Assembly (NCBI GenBank): GCA_025144025.1
Contig: JALXWS010000012.1
Span: 1 to 64,000, forward strand
Source of the DNA: Corynebacterium sp. p3-SID1241
GTDB lineage: Bacteria; Actinomycetota; Actinomycetes; Mycobacteriales; Mycobacteriaceae
Length of the DNA: 64,000 bases
Direction of reading: 5' to 3'
A program made the translations under genes and the position numbers. Numbering within the stretch: position 1 is the first letter of the stretch; the number at the start of each line of letters is the position of its first letter. Of this stretch, positions 9,309 through 17,676 are shown in pieces. The notes beneath the pieces were generated by a model. That model was given only the letters and a program-made list of their open reading frames with translations. It ran no database searches and was not told the DNA's origin.

Positions 9309-9311
9309 TGA

Positions 9312-9476
9312 TTATCGCTCCTCGCGGAATTCGACGTGCTTGCGGGCAATCGGATCGAACTTCTTCAGGGTGATGCGATCCGGGTTATTGCGCTTGTTCT
9401 TGCGGGTCACGTAGGTGTAACCGGTGCCCGCAGTGGACTTCAGCTTGATGATCGGGCGGATATCGTTACGTGCCAT
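9312..9476 (-). CDS. rpmG: 50S ribosomal protein L33, cysteine-free type
   Basis: A 54-residue protein beginning [20 protein letters not shown] and ending HVEFREER, typical of L33. The usual two CxxC pairs are missing, so this is the zinc-free version. The start is 2 bases downstream of the rpmB stop codon, indicating translational coupling. Confidence 0.96.
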   Translation of the reverse strand: MARNDIRPIIKLKSTAGTGYTYVTRKNKRNNPDRITLKKFDPIARKHVEFREER

Positions 9477-9478
9477 AC

Positions 9479-9715
9479 TTAAATCTTCTCCCCACGTGCG
9501 CGAATCTTAGCCACAACGGACTCGATGCCATCGCGGTCGATGATCTTCATGCCCTTGGTGGAAACATTCAGGGTGATGGTACGGCCCTCAGAGGGCAGGT
9601 AGTAGCGACGACGCTGCACGTTGGCGTTCCAACGGCGCGAAGTGCGGCGGTGCGAGTGCGAGACCTGCTTGCCGAATTCCGGCTTGCGGCCCGTTACCTG
9701 GCAAATAGCCGACAT
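9479..9715 (-). CDS. rpmB: 50S ribosomal protein L28
   Basis: A 78-residue L28 with the conserved start [15 protein letters not shown], a basic core with THRRT-like [11 protein letters not shown], and [15 protein letters not shown]. Only one Cys is present, so it lacks the zinc ribbon of the CxxC form. It is the first gene of the minus-strand ribosomal operon. Confidence 0.97.
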   Translation of the reverse strand: MSAICQVTGRKPEFGKQVSHSHRRTSRRWNANVQRRRYYLPSEGRTITLNVSTKGMKIIDRDGIESVVAKIRARGEKI

Positions 9716-10190
9716 GGGTCTTCTTTCTCCTAGCCGCCCACATCGTGGCTATAAACAATGGAACGCCGACTGCCGAGTGAGGGTGGCAGTGCTCAGGAAG
9801 TGAGGTGTGAGCTGGTGCGGCGTCATCGTCAAACACCAGTAGACGGGGCGTAAAACGTATATTTTGACAACAGCAAGGGAAAATCTTACAGCCTTGGGCG
9901 GAAAATACCTAATCGCTTCCTTGCCGTCGTTTGTGGCCTGTTTGCCGTGCTGGGGTGGCATTTGCCTGCGGGGCGTCGGCAAGCGTGGTGCAAGAAACGT
10001 GTGTGAAACGAGTGGTTGGCACCGGTTGGGGATTTCGTATCTGGGGTAGTTGACTGTAGGATAATTCAGGTTGTTGACCCATACCGCACGGTACGGGGTC
10101 GACAGAGTAAGAACTGTACGTCCCAACTCGGGCACGATCCATGCCGATGTGTGTGGAACCGACCCGAAGTCCAACCCTGAGGGAATATAT
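9716..10190. other. Divergent intergenic region between rpmB and rpmE
   Basis: This 475-base region carries the divergent promoters of the two ribosomal transcription units. On the plus strand a TTGACA hexamer lies at 9863-9868 and a TAGGATAAT -10-like element near 10057. The final third is a candidate structured leader (see separate entry). I see no protein-coding gene; open frames here lack ribosome sites and family similarity. Confidence 0.6.
10095..10190 (+). ncRNA. Candidate ribosomal-protein leader RNA upstream of rpmE
   Basis: A stem GGGTCG (10096-10101) / CGACCC (10160-10165) closes a domain with smaller internal hairpins (ACAG/CTGT, CCC/GGG, TCCA/TGGA), ending 25 bases before the L31 start. 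Autoregulatory leaders upstream of L31 genes, including a Corynebacteriaceae class, have been described by comparative genomics. Membership of that class is my inference from position and structure only. Confidence 0.45.
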
Positions 10191-10460
10191 ATGAAGAAAG
10201 ATATTCACCCGGATTACCACCCGGTAGTCTTCCGTGATGCTGGTACCGGTCACTCCTTTTTGACCAAGTCCACCGCTTCCTCCGACCGCACCGTGGAGTG
10301 GGAAGACGGCAACGAGTACCCACTGATCGTCGTTGACGTTACCGCTGAGTCCCACCCGTTCTGGACTGGTGCACAGCGCGTTATGGATACCGCCGGCCGC
10401 GTCGAGCGCTTCAACCAGCGCTTCGGTGGCATGGCTCGCCGCAAGAAGAAGAACGCGTAA
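10191..10460 (+). CDS. rpmE: 50S ribosomal protein L31 type B
   Basis: An 89-residue protein beginning [16 protein letters not shown], with the type B feature SHPFWTG and ending in KKKN-A. It has no Cys and is therefore the zinc-independent L31. A longer open frame runs upstream to 10071, but the family start and the leader structure fix the ATG at 10191. Confidence 0.96.
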   Translation: MKKDIHPDYHPVVFRDAGTGHSFLTKSTASSDRTVEWEDGNEYPLIVVDVTAESHPFWTGAQRVMDTAGRVERFNQRFGGMARRKKKNA

Positions 10461-10475
10461 GGAGGAGAGTAGAAA

Positions 10476-10649
10476 ATGGCAACTCCTAAGTTTAAGAAGT
10501 CCCGTGCGAACACCCACGCACGCCGCTCCCAGTGGAAGGCTGACAATGTAGCCCTCCAGGAAGTCACCATCGACGGCCAGACCGTCCGTATCCCGCGCCG
10601 CCTGGTTAAGGCAGCCAAGCTTGGTCTGGTTGACGTAGAGCAGTTCTAA
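10476..10649 (+). CDS. rpmF: 50S ribosomal protein L32
   Basis: A 57-residue L32 beginning [20 protein letters not shown]; the C-terminal CxxC pairs of zinc-binding L32 are absent. A strong AAGGAGGAGA ribosome site overlaps the end of rpmE, 15 bases upstream. The pair rpmE-rpmF forms the plus-strand ribosomal unit. Confidence 0.96.
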   Translation: MATPKFKKSRANTHARRSQWKADNVALQEVTIDGQTVRIPRRLVKAAKLGLVDVEQF

Positions 10650-10665
10650 GCCTGCTCTGTCACTT

Positions 10666-10698
10666 CCCCGTATGCTCTCAGCAGGAGAGCCTACGGGG
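10666..10698 (+). terminator. Hairpin terminator after rpmF
   Basis: The stem CCCCGTA-GCTCTC pairs with GAGAGC-TACGGGG around a short AGCAG loop with one mismatch, 17 bases after the rpmF stop. The following sequence is only moderately T-rich. Confidence 0.75.
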
Positions 10699-10741
10699 AT
10701 TTATCTATTTGAAGACTAGTTTGAAGGAAGTTTTAAACTTT

Positions 10742-10789
10742 TTTGGGGGTCTTTGGGGGTAAATATTGCTTTCAACTTCATGAAGTTGA
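10742..10789 (+). promoter_or_regulatory. Direct repeats and 18-base palindrome upstream of mprA
   Basis: Two copies of TTTGGGGGT lie exactly 10 bases apart (10742 and 10752), the arrangement bound by OmpR-family dimers, so this is a plausible autoregulatory MprA site. It is followed by a perfect 18-base palindrome TCAACTTCATGAAGTTGA (10772-10789), 24 bases before the mprA ATG, which looks like the operator of a second, dimeric repressor. Binding proteins are inferred, not shown. Confidence 0.5.
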
Positions 10790-10813
10790 CTGCTATCAGT
10801 AATAATTAGGGCT

Positions 10814-11512
10814 ATGAAAATCCTTGTGGTGGATGATGAACAAGCTGTCTGCGAATCGCTTCGCCGTTCCCTACGTTTCAACGGCTACGACGTTCTAACC
10901 GCTAACGACGGCTTGGAGGCCGTGAAGACGGTGCGCTCTGAGAATCCGGAATTGTTGATTCTGGACGTCATGATGCCCAATATGGATGGACTCGAGGTCT
11001 GCCGCACCCTGCGTAGTGAAGGGTGGGATCGTCCTATTCTTGTCCTCACCGCACGCGATGGAGTGTCAGACCGCGTGGCTGGCCTAGACGCTGGCGCCGA
11101 TGACTACCTGCCGAAGCCCTTCGCGCTGGAAGAGCTTTTGGCTCGCGTGCGCTCCTTGGTGCGCCGCGCATCTGCCGAGTCCATTGCTGCTGAAGACCCA
11201 GTAGAGAGCAAGCTCAGCTTTGAGGATCTAGAGCTGGATGCTGATACCCGTGAAGTAAGCCGTGGCGGTCGTGCGATTTCCCTAACACGCACCGAATTTG
11301 CCTTGCTGCAGCTCCTCATGAAAAACCCCCGCAAGGTGCTCTCTCGGAGCAAAATCCTAGAAGAAGTCTGGGGTTATGATTTTCCTACTTCAGGCAATGC
11401 GCTAGAAGTCTACATTGGCTATCTGCGCAAAAAGACGGAAGGCGAGAGCGATTCCCGCCTCATCCACACTGTTCGCGGCGTGGGATATGGCTTGAGGGAG
11501 ACTAATCCGTGA
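10814..11512 (+). CDS. mprA: Response regulator MprA (OmpR family)
   Basis: Cytoplasmic DNA-binding regulator of envelope stress. The receiver domain has the acidic pair DDE near residue 8, the phospho-acceptor Asp in [11 protein letters not shown], and Lys in YLPKPF. The C-terminal winged helix begins near residue 130 and contains [13 protein letters not shown]. The similarity to MprA of M. tuberculosis, together with the following mprB-pepD-moaB order, makes the assignment firm. Its TGA stop overlaps the GTG start of mprB by 4 bases. Confidence 0.96.
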   Translation: MKILVVDDEQAVCESLRRSLRFNGYDVLTANDGLEAVKTVRSENPELLILDVMMPNMDGLEVCRTLRSEGWDRPILVLTARDGVSDRVAGLDAGADDYLPKPFALEELLARVRSLVRRASAESIAAEDPVESKLSFEDLELDADTREVSRGGRAISLTRTEFALLQLLMKNPRKVLSRSKILEEVWGYDFPTSGNALEVYIGYLRKKTEGESDSRLIHTVRGVGYGLRETNP

Positions 11513-13068
11513 TTTTAAGGAAGCCCGCCTCCCCTGCGGTGGCTTCCGAGAAAGCACAGTCCACTCCTCTTACCGAATTCGCTGATCGCCAGGGGAGTTG
11601 GGCCTCACGGGCGCCACTGAGATGGCGCCTAGCTACTGTCACTGGCCTTGTCGTTGCTGTTGCAGTTGCTCTGATGACTTTGGCAACGTACTGGGTAGTA
11701 TCTATGTCCCTGACTGCCTCGGTGGACGACCGCCTAGAGGCTAAAGCCGATGTCCTATTGCGGCAGAGCCAAGACCCGCGGTTTTTGGATGATATCGACC
11801 GCGAAATTGGGGACTTTAAGTCCTATAACCCCGGCACTCGGGTCGCCCTTTCACCTCCCTCCGTAAGCTTTTCCTATGGCGACACCATTCCCGAGGGCGG
11901 AGATTTCCACCGAACGGAAGACTATTCAGAAACATCTGTGCGTACCGTCGGTGGCGAGCGCGTTCTGGCCCAGCGGCATGACCTAGGAGCTACCGTGGTG
12001 GTAGCAGAGTCGCTTGCTCCTACTCAAGAGATCATCGCCATTTTGGGAACCGTGCTTCTCACCATCGTTGCCCTTGGCATCGTGCTGGCGATTTTCGCCG
12101 GCCTTATCGTATCCAAAACTGGTATGCAGCCCATCGCCCGACTCAAGCGCGCGGTGGATTATGTGACGCAAACCAACGATCTGCGCCCTATTGAGGTGTC
12201 GAATAACGATGAAATGGCGCAATTGACCACCTCTTTTAATCAGATGCTTGAGGCGCTGCAGGAATCCCGCTCGCAACAGTCGCAATTCGTGGCCGATGCG
12301 GGCCATGAGTTGAAGACTCCGTTGACGTCCATGCGCACCAATATTGAGCTATTAATGATGCTGAATCGTAGTGGTGGCGGCTTTGGCATGAGCGATGAAG
12401 ACCGCAAGGACCTCGAAGATGACGTTATGTCTCAGATGAACGAACTGTCGACGCTCATTGGAGACCTCGTTGACTTAGCGCGAGAAGATGGCAATGAGCG
12501 CGAACCAGAGCCGGTAGATCTGTGCGAGGTCATGATGTCCTCTTTGGAGCGCGCTCGGCGCCGTCGACCAGATGTGGAGTTCTTGGTGCGTTTTATGCCG
12601 TGGGAGCTGGAGGGCGACCCATTCGCGCTGGGGCGCGCCACGCTTAATCTCATGGACAATGCAGCCAAATGGTCGCCGGCTACTGGCACCGTGCGGGTGT
12701 CCATGGAACAAATTTCTTCCTGCGAAGTTCGTCTGCGCTTCGATGACTCGGGTCCAGGAATTGCCCTCGAAGAGCGCGAGAAGGTCTTCGAACGCTTCTA
12801 TAGGTCTGCAGAGGCTCGCTCCATGCCGGGATCGGGCCTGGGCTTGGCCATTGTTAAATCTGTGATTGAGCGTCACGATGGAACCATCAAGATTAAAGAG
12901 TCCAATGATGGCGGAACTCGCATGGAGGTAATTTTGCCGGGTAAGCCGGCATCAGGCGAGGTATTTGTCGATGGACTGGCGGATCCGCAAGATGGACTAC
13001 CAGGAGCCAAAGAAGACCCGAGTGATCGCGGCGAAATCTTTGCTCAGCGCTGGTTTAACCAGGAGTAG
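11509..13068 (+). CDS. mprB: Sensor histidine kinase MprB
   Basis: Membrane sensor partner of MprA. Transmembrane helices lie at about residues 40-70 and 170-200, enclosing an extracytoplasmic sensor region of about 100 residues. HAMP and HisKA domains follow, with the phosphorylated His in [15 protein letters not shown]. The ATPase domain shows N (LMDNAAKWS), G1 (DDSGPGI) and G2 ([11 protein letters not shown]) boxes. It starts at a GTG overlapping the mprA stop. The 519-residue length is normal. Confidence 0.96.
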   Translation: MILRKPASPAVASEKAQSTPLTEFADRQGSWASRAPLRWRLATVTGLVVAVAVALMTLATYWVVSMSLTASVDDRLEAKADVLLRQSQDPRFLDDIDREIGDFKSYNPGTRVALSPPSVSFSYGDTIPEGGDFHRTEDYSETSVRTVGGERVLAQRHDLGATVVVAESLAPTQEIIAILGTVLLTIVALGIVLAIFAGLIVSKTGMQPIARLKRAVDYVTQTNDLRPIEVSNNDEMAQLTTSFNQMLEALQESRSQQSQFVADAGHELKTPLTSMRTNIELLMMLNRSGGGFGMSDEDRKDLEDDVMSQMNELSTLIGDLVDLAREDGNEREPEPVDLCEVMMSSLERARRRRPDVEFLVRFMPWELEGDPFALGRATLNLMDNAAKWSPATGTVRVSMEQISSCEVRLRFDDSGPGIALEEREKVFERFYRSAEARSMPGSGLGLAIVKSVIERHDGTIKIKESNDGGTRMEVILPGKPASGEVFVDGLADPQDGLPGAKEDPSDRGEIFAQRWFNQE

Positions 13069-13177
13069 AATGCGCCCATTTATACTGGTGAAGTAACACA
13101 GCTACCTTTCAGGAATTCCTAGTAGGTTTACAGAACAGTATCAGTCTTGACCAAGCGAAGTGAGGCATAGTTTTCTC

Positions 13178-14596
13178 ATGAACATGAGGAATGACGATTA
13201 CCGCGGCTTTGATGGAGCTCCCCAGGAGGGCTCGTTCCAGGAAGGCCCGGGTCGGACCGAGCCGATTCAAGGTGGTCCAAACTTTGAAGAGCCTGAGCAG
13301 TCGAACGCTGGCGCGCAGGCGCACGAGACTGGCTCCTATTCACAAGGCTGGAACCAGCCCCGTGGTGGTGCCGAAGGAGCTGGGGCAAGCCTGTCAGGCG
13401 CGCAGGGTGTGCCGTCGCAGTGGCAGTACGGACCGCAGGCGCAGGATTTTCAAGGCCAGGGACAGGAAGTGCCGATGGTCACCCCGCTGCCCCCACAGCC
13501 ACAGCAAAAGAAGAAGATTGGGCTCGGTGCTGCTACCGCTTTGGCCGCTGTAGCAGCGATTGCCGCAGGCTCAATCGCTGGCGCTATCGTGGGACTAAAT
13601 TCCGGTGGCAAAAACGACACCTCGGTGGTCAATGAGGCGCTCAAGGCGCAACCCACGGCAAATAGTACCGGCAAGGAGCCGGAAGAAGGGTCCGTTGAAG
13701 AGGTGGCTTCGAAGGTGCTGCCTGCTGTGGTCTCCATCCAGACGGTGACTCGGTCTGGTGGGGCAGAAGGCTCCGGCTCTGTGATTTCCCCGGATGGGTA
13801 CGTATTGACCAACCATCACGTAGTCGCCGGTGCGGAGCACGGCGGGATGATGCAGGTAACCATGAACGATGGCAGCAATCATGATGCCGAGGTTGTTGCC
13901 TCCGATGCCAATACGGATGTGGCGATTGTGAAGATTAAGGATGTTAAGGACCTGCCTTTCCTGCAGTTCGGTGACTCCGATTCAGTGGCTGTGGGCCAAG
14001 AAGTTGTGGCCGTTGGTTCACCCTTGGGCCTGAACGCGACGGTGACCTCCGGCATTGTTTCCGCGAAGAATCGTCCAGTGCGTGCTTCCCAGGAAGGCGG
14101 AGAGTCCTCGCTGATCGACGCCATCCAAACCGACGCCGCGGTTAACCCGGGTAACTCCGGCGGCCCCTTGGTTGATCGGGACGGCAATATTGTGGGCATG
14201 AACTCCATGATTGCCTCATTGTCTAGTAACTCCACCGGCGAGGGAGGTTCCATTGGCTTGGGCTTTGCTATCCCATCCAACTTTGCTAAGCGCATGGCCG
14301 ATGAGCTCATTAACGACGGCAAGGTAACTCACCCCACCCTTGGCGTGAAAGTGCTAGCGCGCGATGATAGAAATGGCGCCCGTATAGCCGAAGTTGAGCC
14401 CGGCGGCCCGGCAGACAAGGCGGGCCTGAAGGAAGGCGAAATTGTCACCCGAGTCAATGATCGTCTGATTGAAAATGCCGATGCGCTAATCGCAGCGGCA
14501 CGTTCCCAGGACTTTGGCGCGACCGTGACCTTGGAGGTTACCCGTGAAGGCTCGGATGATTCCCGTCAGGTAGAGGTAACCCTCTCCGGCGAGTAA
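13178..14596 (+). CDS. pepD: Membrane-anchored HtrA-like serine protease PepD
   Basis: Envelope quality-control protease of the MprAB regulon. A Gly/Gln/Pro-rich cytoplasmic N-terminus of about 110 residues is followed by one transmembrane helix (KKIGLGAATALAAVAAIAAG), a trypsin-like domain with catalytic His (TNHHVVAG), Asp (NTDVAIV) and Ser (GNSGGPL), and a C-terminal PDZ domain (EPGGPADKAGLKEGEIV). In-frame starts exist at GTG 13160, ATG 13178 and ATG 13184; I prefer 13178, which has AAGTGAGG upstream at a tolerable distance. It follows mprB, as in mycobacteria. Confidence 0.95.
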   Translation: MNMRNDDYRGFDGAPQEGSFQEGPGRTEPIQGGPNFEEPEQSNAGAQAHETGSYSQGWNQPRGGAEGAGASLSGAQGVPSQWQYGPQAQDFQGQGQEVPMVTPLPPQPQQKKKIGLGAATALAAVAAIAAGSIAGAIVGLNSGGKNDTSVVNEALKAQPTANSTGKEPEEGSVEEVASKVLPAVVSIQTVTRSGGAEGSGSVISPDGYVLTNHHVVAGAEHGGMMQVTMNDGSNHDAEVVASDANTDVAIVKIKDVKDLPFLQFGDSDSVAVGQEVVAVGSPLGLNATVTSGIVSAKNRPVRASQEGGESSLIDAIQTDAAVNPGNSGGPLVDRDGNIVGMNSMIASLSSNSTGEGGSIGLGFAIPSNFAKRMADELINDGKVTHPTLGVKVLARDDRNGARIAEVEPGGPADKAGLKEGEIVTRVNDRLIENADALIAAARSQDFGATVTLEVTREGSDDSRQVEVTLSGE

Positions 14597-14650
14597 ATTA
14601 CTGTGCAAGACCTCTTGAGGTGCTGATTGCGCCCTACCTCACCCCGCCGA

Positions 14651-14666
14651 AAGGCCGTACGGCCTT
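14651..14666. repeat. Perfect 16-base palindrome before moaB
   Basis: AAGGCCGTACGGCCTT is self-complementary over its full length and ends 15 bases before the moaB ATG, next to its ribosome site. As RNA it gives a six-pair stem with a GUAC loop; as DNA it could be an operator. It has no T run, so a terminator is unlikely. Confidence 0.6.
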
Positions 14667-14681
14667 AACTTAAGGAGAATA

Positions 14682-15290
14682 ATGCCAGATTCGCAGCACG
14701 ACTTGACCGACTCCGCACAGCCGGAGGGCGAGACCAAGCATGATTCCTTGATGGATGTAGCCGAGCCAGATGATGCCTTCCTGCTGGCGAGTGAGCAGGA
14801 AGATAGCGTGGCAGCCCCGCGCCGCGCCCTAATCGTAATCGTCACCGACCACCCTGGTGAGCAATCCGATAGCACCTCCCAACTGGTAAATGAGCTGCTC
14901 GCGGAGGCAAACTTCCGCGTGGACGGTGCCATCGTCGTGCGTTCCAAGAAGTCTAAGATCCGCCAAGCTATAGAAACCGCCGTGGTAGGCGGCGTGGACC
15001 TAGTCCTGACCGTCGGTGGCACTGGAGTAGGCCCGCGCGATAAAACCCCAGAGGCCACCCGTTCGGTCATCGACAAGATGGTTCCCGGCTTGGCTCAGGC
15101 GCTGCGTTCTTCCGGCCAAGCCTGCGGTGCGGTCGATGCCTGCACCTCTCGTGGCCTGTCGGGCGTTTCTGGCTCCACCGTAGTGGTCAACCTCGCTCCG
15201 TCGCGTGCGGCGGTACGCGATGGCATGGCTACCTTAGCGCCATTGGTGCACCACCTCATTGACCAACTGCAGCAATCCAGCGTCCAATAA
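14682..15290 (+). CDS. moaB: MoaB/Mog-type molybdenum cofactor protein
   Basis: Member of the MoaB/MogA family that adenylylates molybdopterin. The family signature is TVGGTGVGPRDKTPEAT, followed by PGLAQALRSSG and SGSTVVVNLAPSRAAV. The first 45 residues are an acidic extension not needed for the fold. It follows pepD, matching moaB2 in the mycobacterial mprAB-pepD-moaB2-mscL cluster. A TTAAGGAGAAT ribosome site supports the ATG at 14682. Confidence 0.92.
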   Translation: MPDSQHDLTDSAQPEGETKHDSLMDVAEPDDAFLLASEQEDSVAAPRRALIVIVTDHPGEQSDSTSQLVNELLAEANFRVDGAIVVRSKKSKIRQAIETAVVGGVDLVLTVGGTGVGPRDKTPEATRSVIDKMVPGLAQALRSSGQACGAVDACTSRGLSGVSGSTVVVNLAPSRAAVRDGMATLAPLVHHLIDQLQQSSVQ

Positions 15291-15305
15291 CTGCCAGGTT
15301 TAACT

Positions 15306-15536
15306 ATGACATCCCGTGCTAATCGCCGGCGCGTATTCCGCCAATCGGACGCTGCTGACTATGATCGCAGTGCTGATCAACCAGGAGGAGGCGCTGCTGC
15401 CGGCGCTGATGAAGAACGCATAGTCGCTGTGGATGATGCGGATGCATCCCTTGGAGCAGAGCCGGAGGAGGGGGAGTCCGCGCAGCGAGGTGAGCAATTC
15501 TACAGAGAAAACCAGCCCCCGCACTACGGCGGATAA
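15306..15536 (+). CDS. Small hydrophilic protein of unknown function
   Basis: A 76-residue, charged, Asp/Glu/Ala-rich protein with a basic start (SRANRRRVFR) and an FYRENQPPHYGG ending. It begins 15 bases after moaB on the same strand and is probably co-transcribed. No transmembrane segment or known motif is present. A hypothetical protein occupies this place between moaB and mscL in related genomes as I remember them; this needs a search to confirm. Confidence 0.6.
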   Translation: MTSRANRRRVFRQSDAADYDRSADQPGGGAAAGADEERIVAVDDADASLGAEPEEGESAQRGEQFYRENQPPHYGG

Positions 15537-15616
15537 TCGACCTGACGGGTCAGCCTCTCAGGCTTGGGCTAGATAGGGCCGGGGGGGGCAAAGGGAAATG
15601 CAAGAAGTACAACAAA

Positions 15617-15658
15617 AGCCCGCGGTATCGCTTCTGGAGAAGCTATAACCGCGGGCTT
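15617..15658. terminator. Bidirectional terminator between the small ORF and mscL
   Basis: An 11-base perfect inverted repeat, AAGCCCGCGGT (15617-15627) and ACCGCGGGCTT (15648-15658), has an inner CTTCT/AGAAG pairing. It has an A run on one side and lies between convergent genes. A run of eight G (15581-15588) precedes it. Confidence 0.8.
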
Positions 15659-15680
15659 CAACGCTGCGTATCGCTGAATA

Positions 15681-16163
15681 CTAGGCCTGGTGGCGACCAC
15701 CAGTGGAACCGAAATCGGTATCGGTGTCGGTAGAACCGGTAGCACCAGTGCCCGAGATTCCATTGGTAGAGGCCTTCTGTGCCTCAAGCAGATCGCGGAT
15801 TTCTGCAAGCAGTTCCTCGGAGGTTGGTGCCGGAGCCTCAGGGTCCACACCTTGGCGGCGCTTAGCGGCCTCGGTGAGCTTGTTGATCGGCATGACGATG
15901 AGGAAGTAGACCACTGCGGCGATGATGAGGAAGTTAATCGCTGCGGTGATTACAGCGCCGAAGTCCACAAAGGTGTTCTTGTTGTCGGTGATCTGGAAGC
16001 CTAGGCCGTCCACCTCAGCAGAGCCAAGGGAATTGATGATCGGCTGGATGATGGAGTCAGTAACGGCGGTGACGATCGCGGTGAAGGCGGAGCCGATGAT
16101 GACTGCGGTGGCAAGTTCGATGACGTTGCCGCGCATAATGAAGTCTTTAAAACCCTTGAGCAT
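15681..16163 (-). CDS. mscL: Large-conductance mechanosensitive channel MscL
   Basis: Pentameric inner-membrane emergency valve opened by membrane tension. The N-terminus MLKGFKDFIMRGNVIELATAVIIG matches the family closely and fixes the start at the ATG at 16163; a GTG at 16175 is in frame but would add residues not found in homologues. TM1 lies at about residues 13-45 and TM2 at about 70-95 (AAINFLIIAAVVYFLIV). The cytoplasmic bundle (EELLAEIRDLLEAQ) and a polar tail rich in Thr/Gly/Asp follow. Confidence 0.96.
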   Translation of the reverse strand: MLKGFKDFIMRGNVIELATAVIIGSAFTAIVTAVTDSIIQPIINSLGSAEVDGLGFQITDNKNTFVDFGAVITAAINFLIIAAVVYFLIVMPINKLTEAAKRRQGVDPEAPAPTSEELLAEIRDLLEAQKASTNGISGTGATGSTDTDTDFGSTGGRHQA

Positions 16164-16280
16164 GGTGAAATGCACGAACCTTTCTGGGAATAACTAAGGG
16201 TAGGTATAAACCATGGACATCGCGAAACTTTAGTTCAGGCGGGGTACAACCACAACTGGATTGACTGGAAAGGTCTAGAG

Positions 16281-16976
16281 TTACTGAGGGTGAGCCCTAT
16301 CACCCACGATAACCACGGTTAGCGGCTGGCTCAGTGACGCGGCAGCTACATCATTAGCGTGGTCATTGGGCAAGGCGAGCAAAACCGTAGAGGAAGAGGC
16401 TTCACCTTCGGAGGTAGACGTTGATACCACCCGGCCGCCGGAAGCAACGACGCGCGCTGCGGGGGCGTCTTCAGTCGCACCCGGGTGGGCAGCGGAAGAA
16501 GTTGCGCCGACGGCAGTAACCACGTCTACGGTATCGCCATGATGTAGGTGCGGAATGATGTCGGGCTCGGCGAGCTTAACTGGGATCATGCGACCTGTCA
16601 TACCCCCAGAGGGGTCGACCAGGCTGGAGACAAGGTCCTCGCCCAATAGACGTGTATCGGTGATAACTTCACCCTTGCTAGCCGCCGCGGTAATAACGCG
16701 GCCGCTGAGCTCCTCCGGCTCTTTAGCCACCGCAGATTCGGGGATGGAGGAAGCGGGCAGGCGGGCCAATTCGACGTCGGTAAGCGCAAGCTCTGCCCCG
16801 GCTGGGAGATCGCGGCTAAATACGGGAACGCGCGGTAATTCCTTAGCGGCCGAGAGCGCGGAAATTAGCGCGGCGATAAGCAGGGCCACCGCGATGATGC
16901 GGCGCATGAGCACGCCGCGGCGGTGGCCAGGTGTGCGCAGGGTAGAGAGCAGGCGAGGGGTATGTAAAGAGGGCAT
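16281..16976 (-). CDS. SAF-domain membrane-anchored protein (CpaB/RcpC-like)
   Basis: A single N-terminal membrane helix (IIAVALLIAALISALSA, near residue 30) is followed by a SAF domain of the type seen in Flp pilus proteins CpaB/RcpC: VFSRDLPAGAELALTDVEL ... GRVITAAASKGEVIT. A conserved downstream segment is RMIPVKLAEPDIIPHLHHGDTVDVV. No other pilus genes are nearby, so a pilus role is not supported. A second start (MRRII, at 16907) would give a more usual signal anchor. It lies 57 bases downstream of fthC. Confidence 0.75.
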   Translation of the reverse strand: MPSLHTPRLLSTLRTPGHRRGVLMRRIIAVALLIAALISALSAAKELPRVPVFSRDLPAGAELALTDVELARLPASSIPESAVAKEPEELSGRVITAAASKGEVITDTRLLGEDLVSSLVDPSGGMTGRMIPVKLAEPDIIPHLHHGDTVDVVTAVGATSSAAHPGATEDAPAARVVASGGRVVSTSTSEGEASSSTVLLALPNDHANDVAAASLSQPLTVVIVGDRAHPQ

Positions 16977-17033
16977 ATATTTTTAGACTGCCCGGACCCC
17001 AAAACGGTTCCCGCACCATCCTTGCGCCTAAGA

Positions 17034-17609
17034 CTAGAAGCGGGTAATGCCCTCAGCTGTGACTGCGGCATCGACCTTGCGGTCATGGTCTTCGGTAGGA
17101 ATTTCGTCCACGAACTCGGTGGGGTAGACCATGGCGAAAACCGGCGGCTTGCCGTGGGGAAGCGGCTCTAGCGCGCGGTCATAGTAGCCGCCGCCCTTGC
17201 CCATGCGGTTGCCCTTGGCATCTACTGCCATGGCGGGGGCGAGCACCAGATCGCACTCGGCCAGCACGCTGCTATCAAAGCTTGGGCCCTGGGGCTCATT
17301 CAAACCCAATGGGCTGGTGTGCATGGCTTCCTTGCCGCGGTATTCGGCAAAGGTCAGCGTGCCATTCTCGCCGGAAATTGGCAGAAGGACGCGGGAGACA
17401 TGGGCCTTGAGCCACGGCACAAAGTCCGCACCACCAGGCTCAGAGCCCAAAGGCCAGTAGGCGGCCACGGTCATGGACTCGGTGAGCTCGGATTCGAGAT
17501 GCTTGCGCACGGCGGCGGTAAAAGCATCGTGGTCCTCGGAGGAAAGTTGGCGGCGGGCCTGGACCAAGCGGGCGCGCAGCTCGTTTTTGGCGGTGATGGA
17601 AGAGGTCAT
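17034..17609 (-). CDS. fthC: 5-formyltetrahydrofolate cyclo-ligase
   Basis: Converts 5-formyl-THF to 5,10-methenyl-THF using ATP. The family hallmark MGKGGGYYDRAL and the preceding VLAPAMAVDAKGNR are both present. The protein begins MTSSITAKNELRARL, giving 191 residues; the longer open frame reaching 17990 runs through the divergent galU gene and is not real. It is divergent from galU with 67 bases between the starts. Confidence 0.94.
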   Translation of the reverse strand: MTSSITAKNELRARLVQARRQLSSEDHDAFTAAVRKHLESELTESMTVAAYWPLGSEPGGADFVPWLKAHVSRVLLPISGENGTLTFAEYRGKEAMHTSPLGLNEPQGPSFDSSVLAECDLVLAPAMAVDAKGNRMGKGGGYYDRALEPLPHGKPPVFAMVYPTEFVDEIPTEDHDRKVDAAVTAEGITRF

Positions 17610-17676
17610 AAATAAATCATAACCCCACGGCGTAGCGGTGCACGGGAAAATAATGTGGCGTTGTACGCTATTGTGC

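Noticed and set aside
8463..9311. 282-codon plus-strand frame across the S18-S14 genes
   Set aside because: Shadow of well-established ribosomal protein genes.
15581..15588. Run of eight G as a possible phase-variable tract
   Set aside because: It lies between convergent genes, away from any promoter or coding start, next to a terminator.
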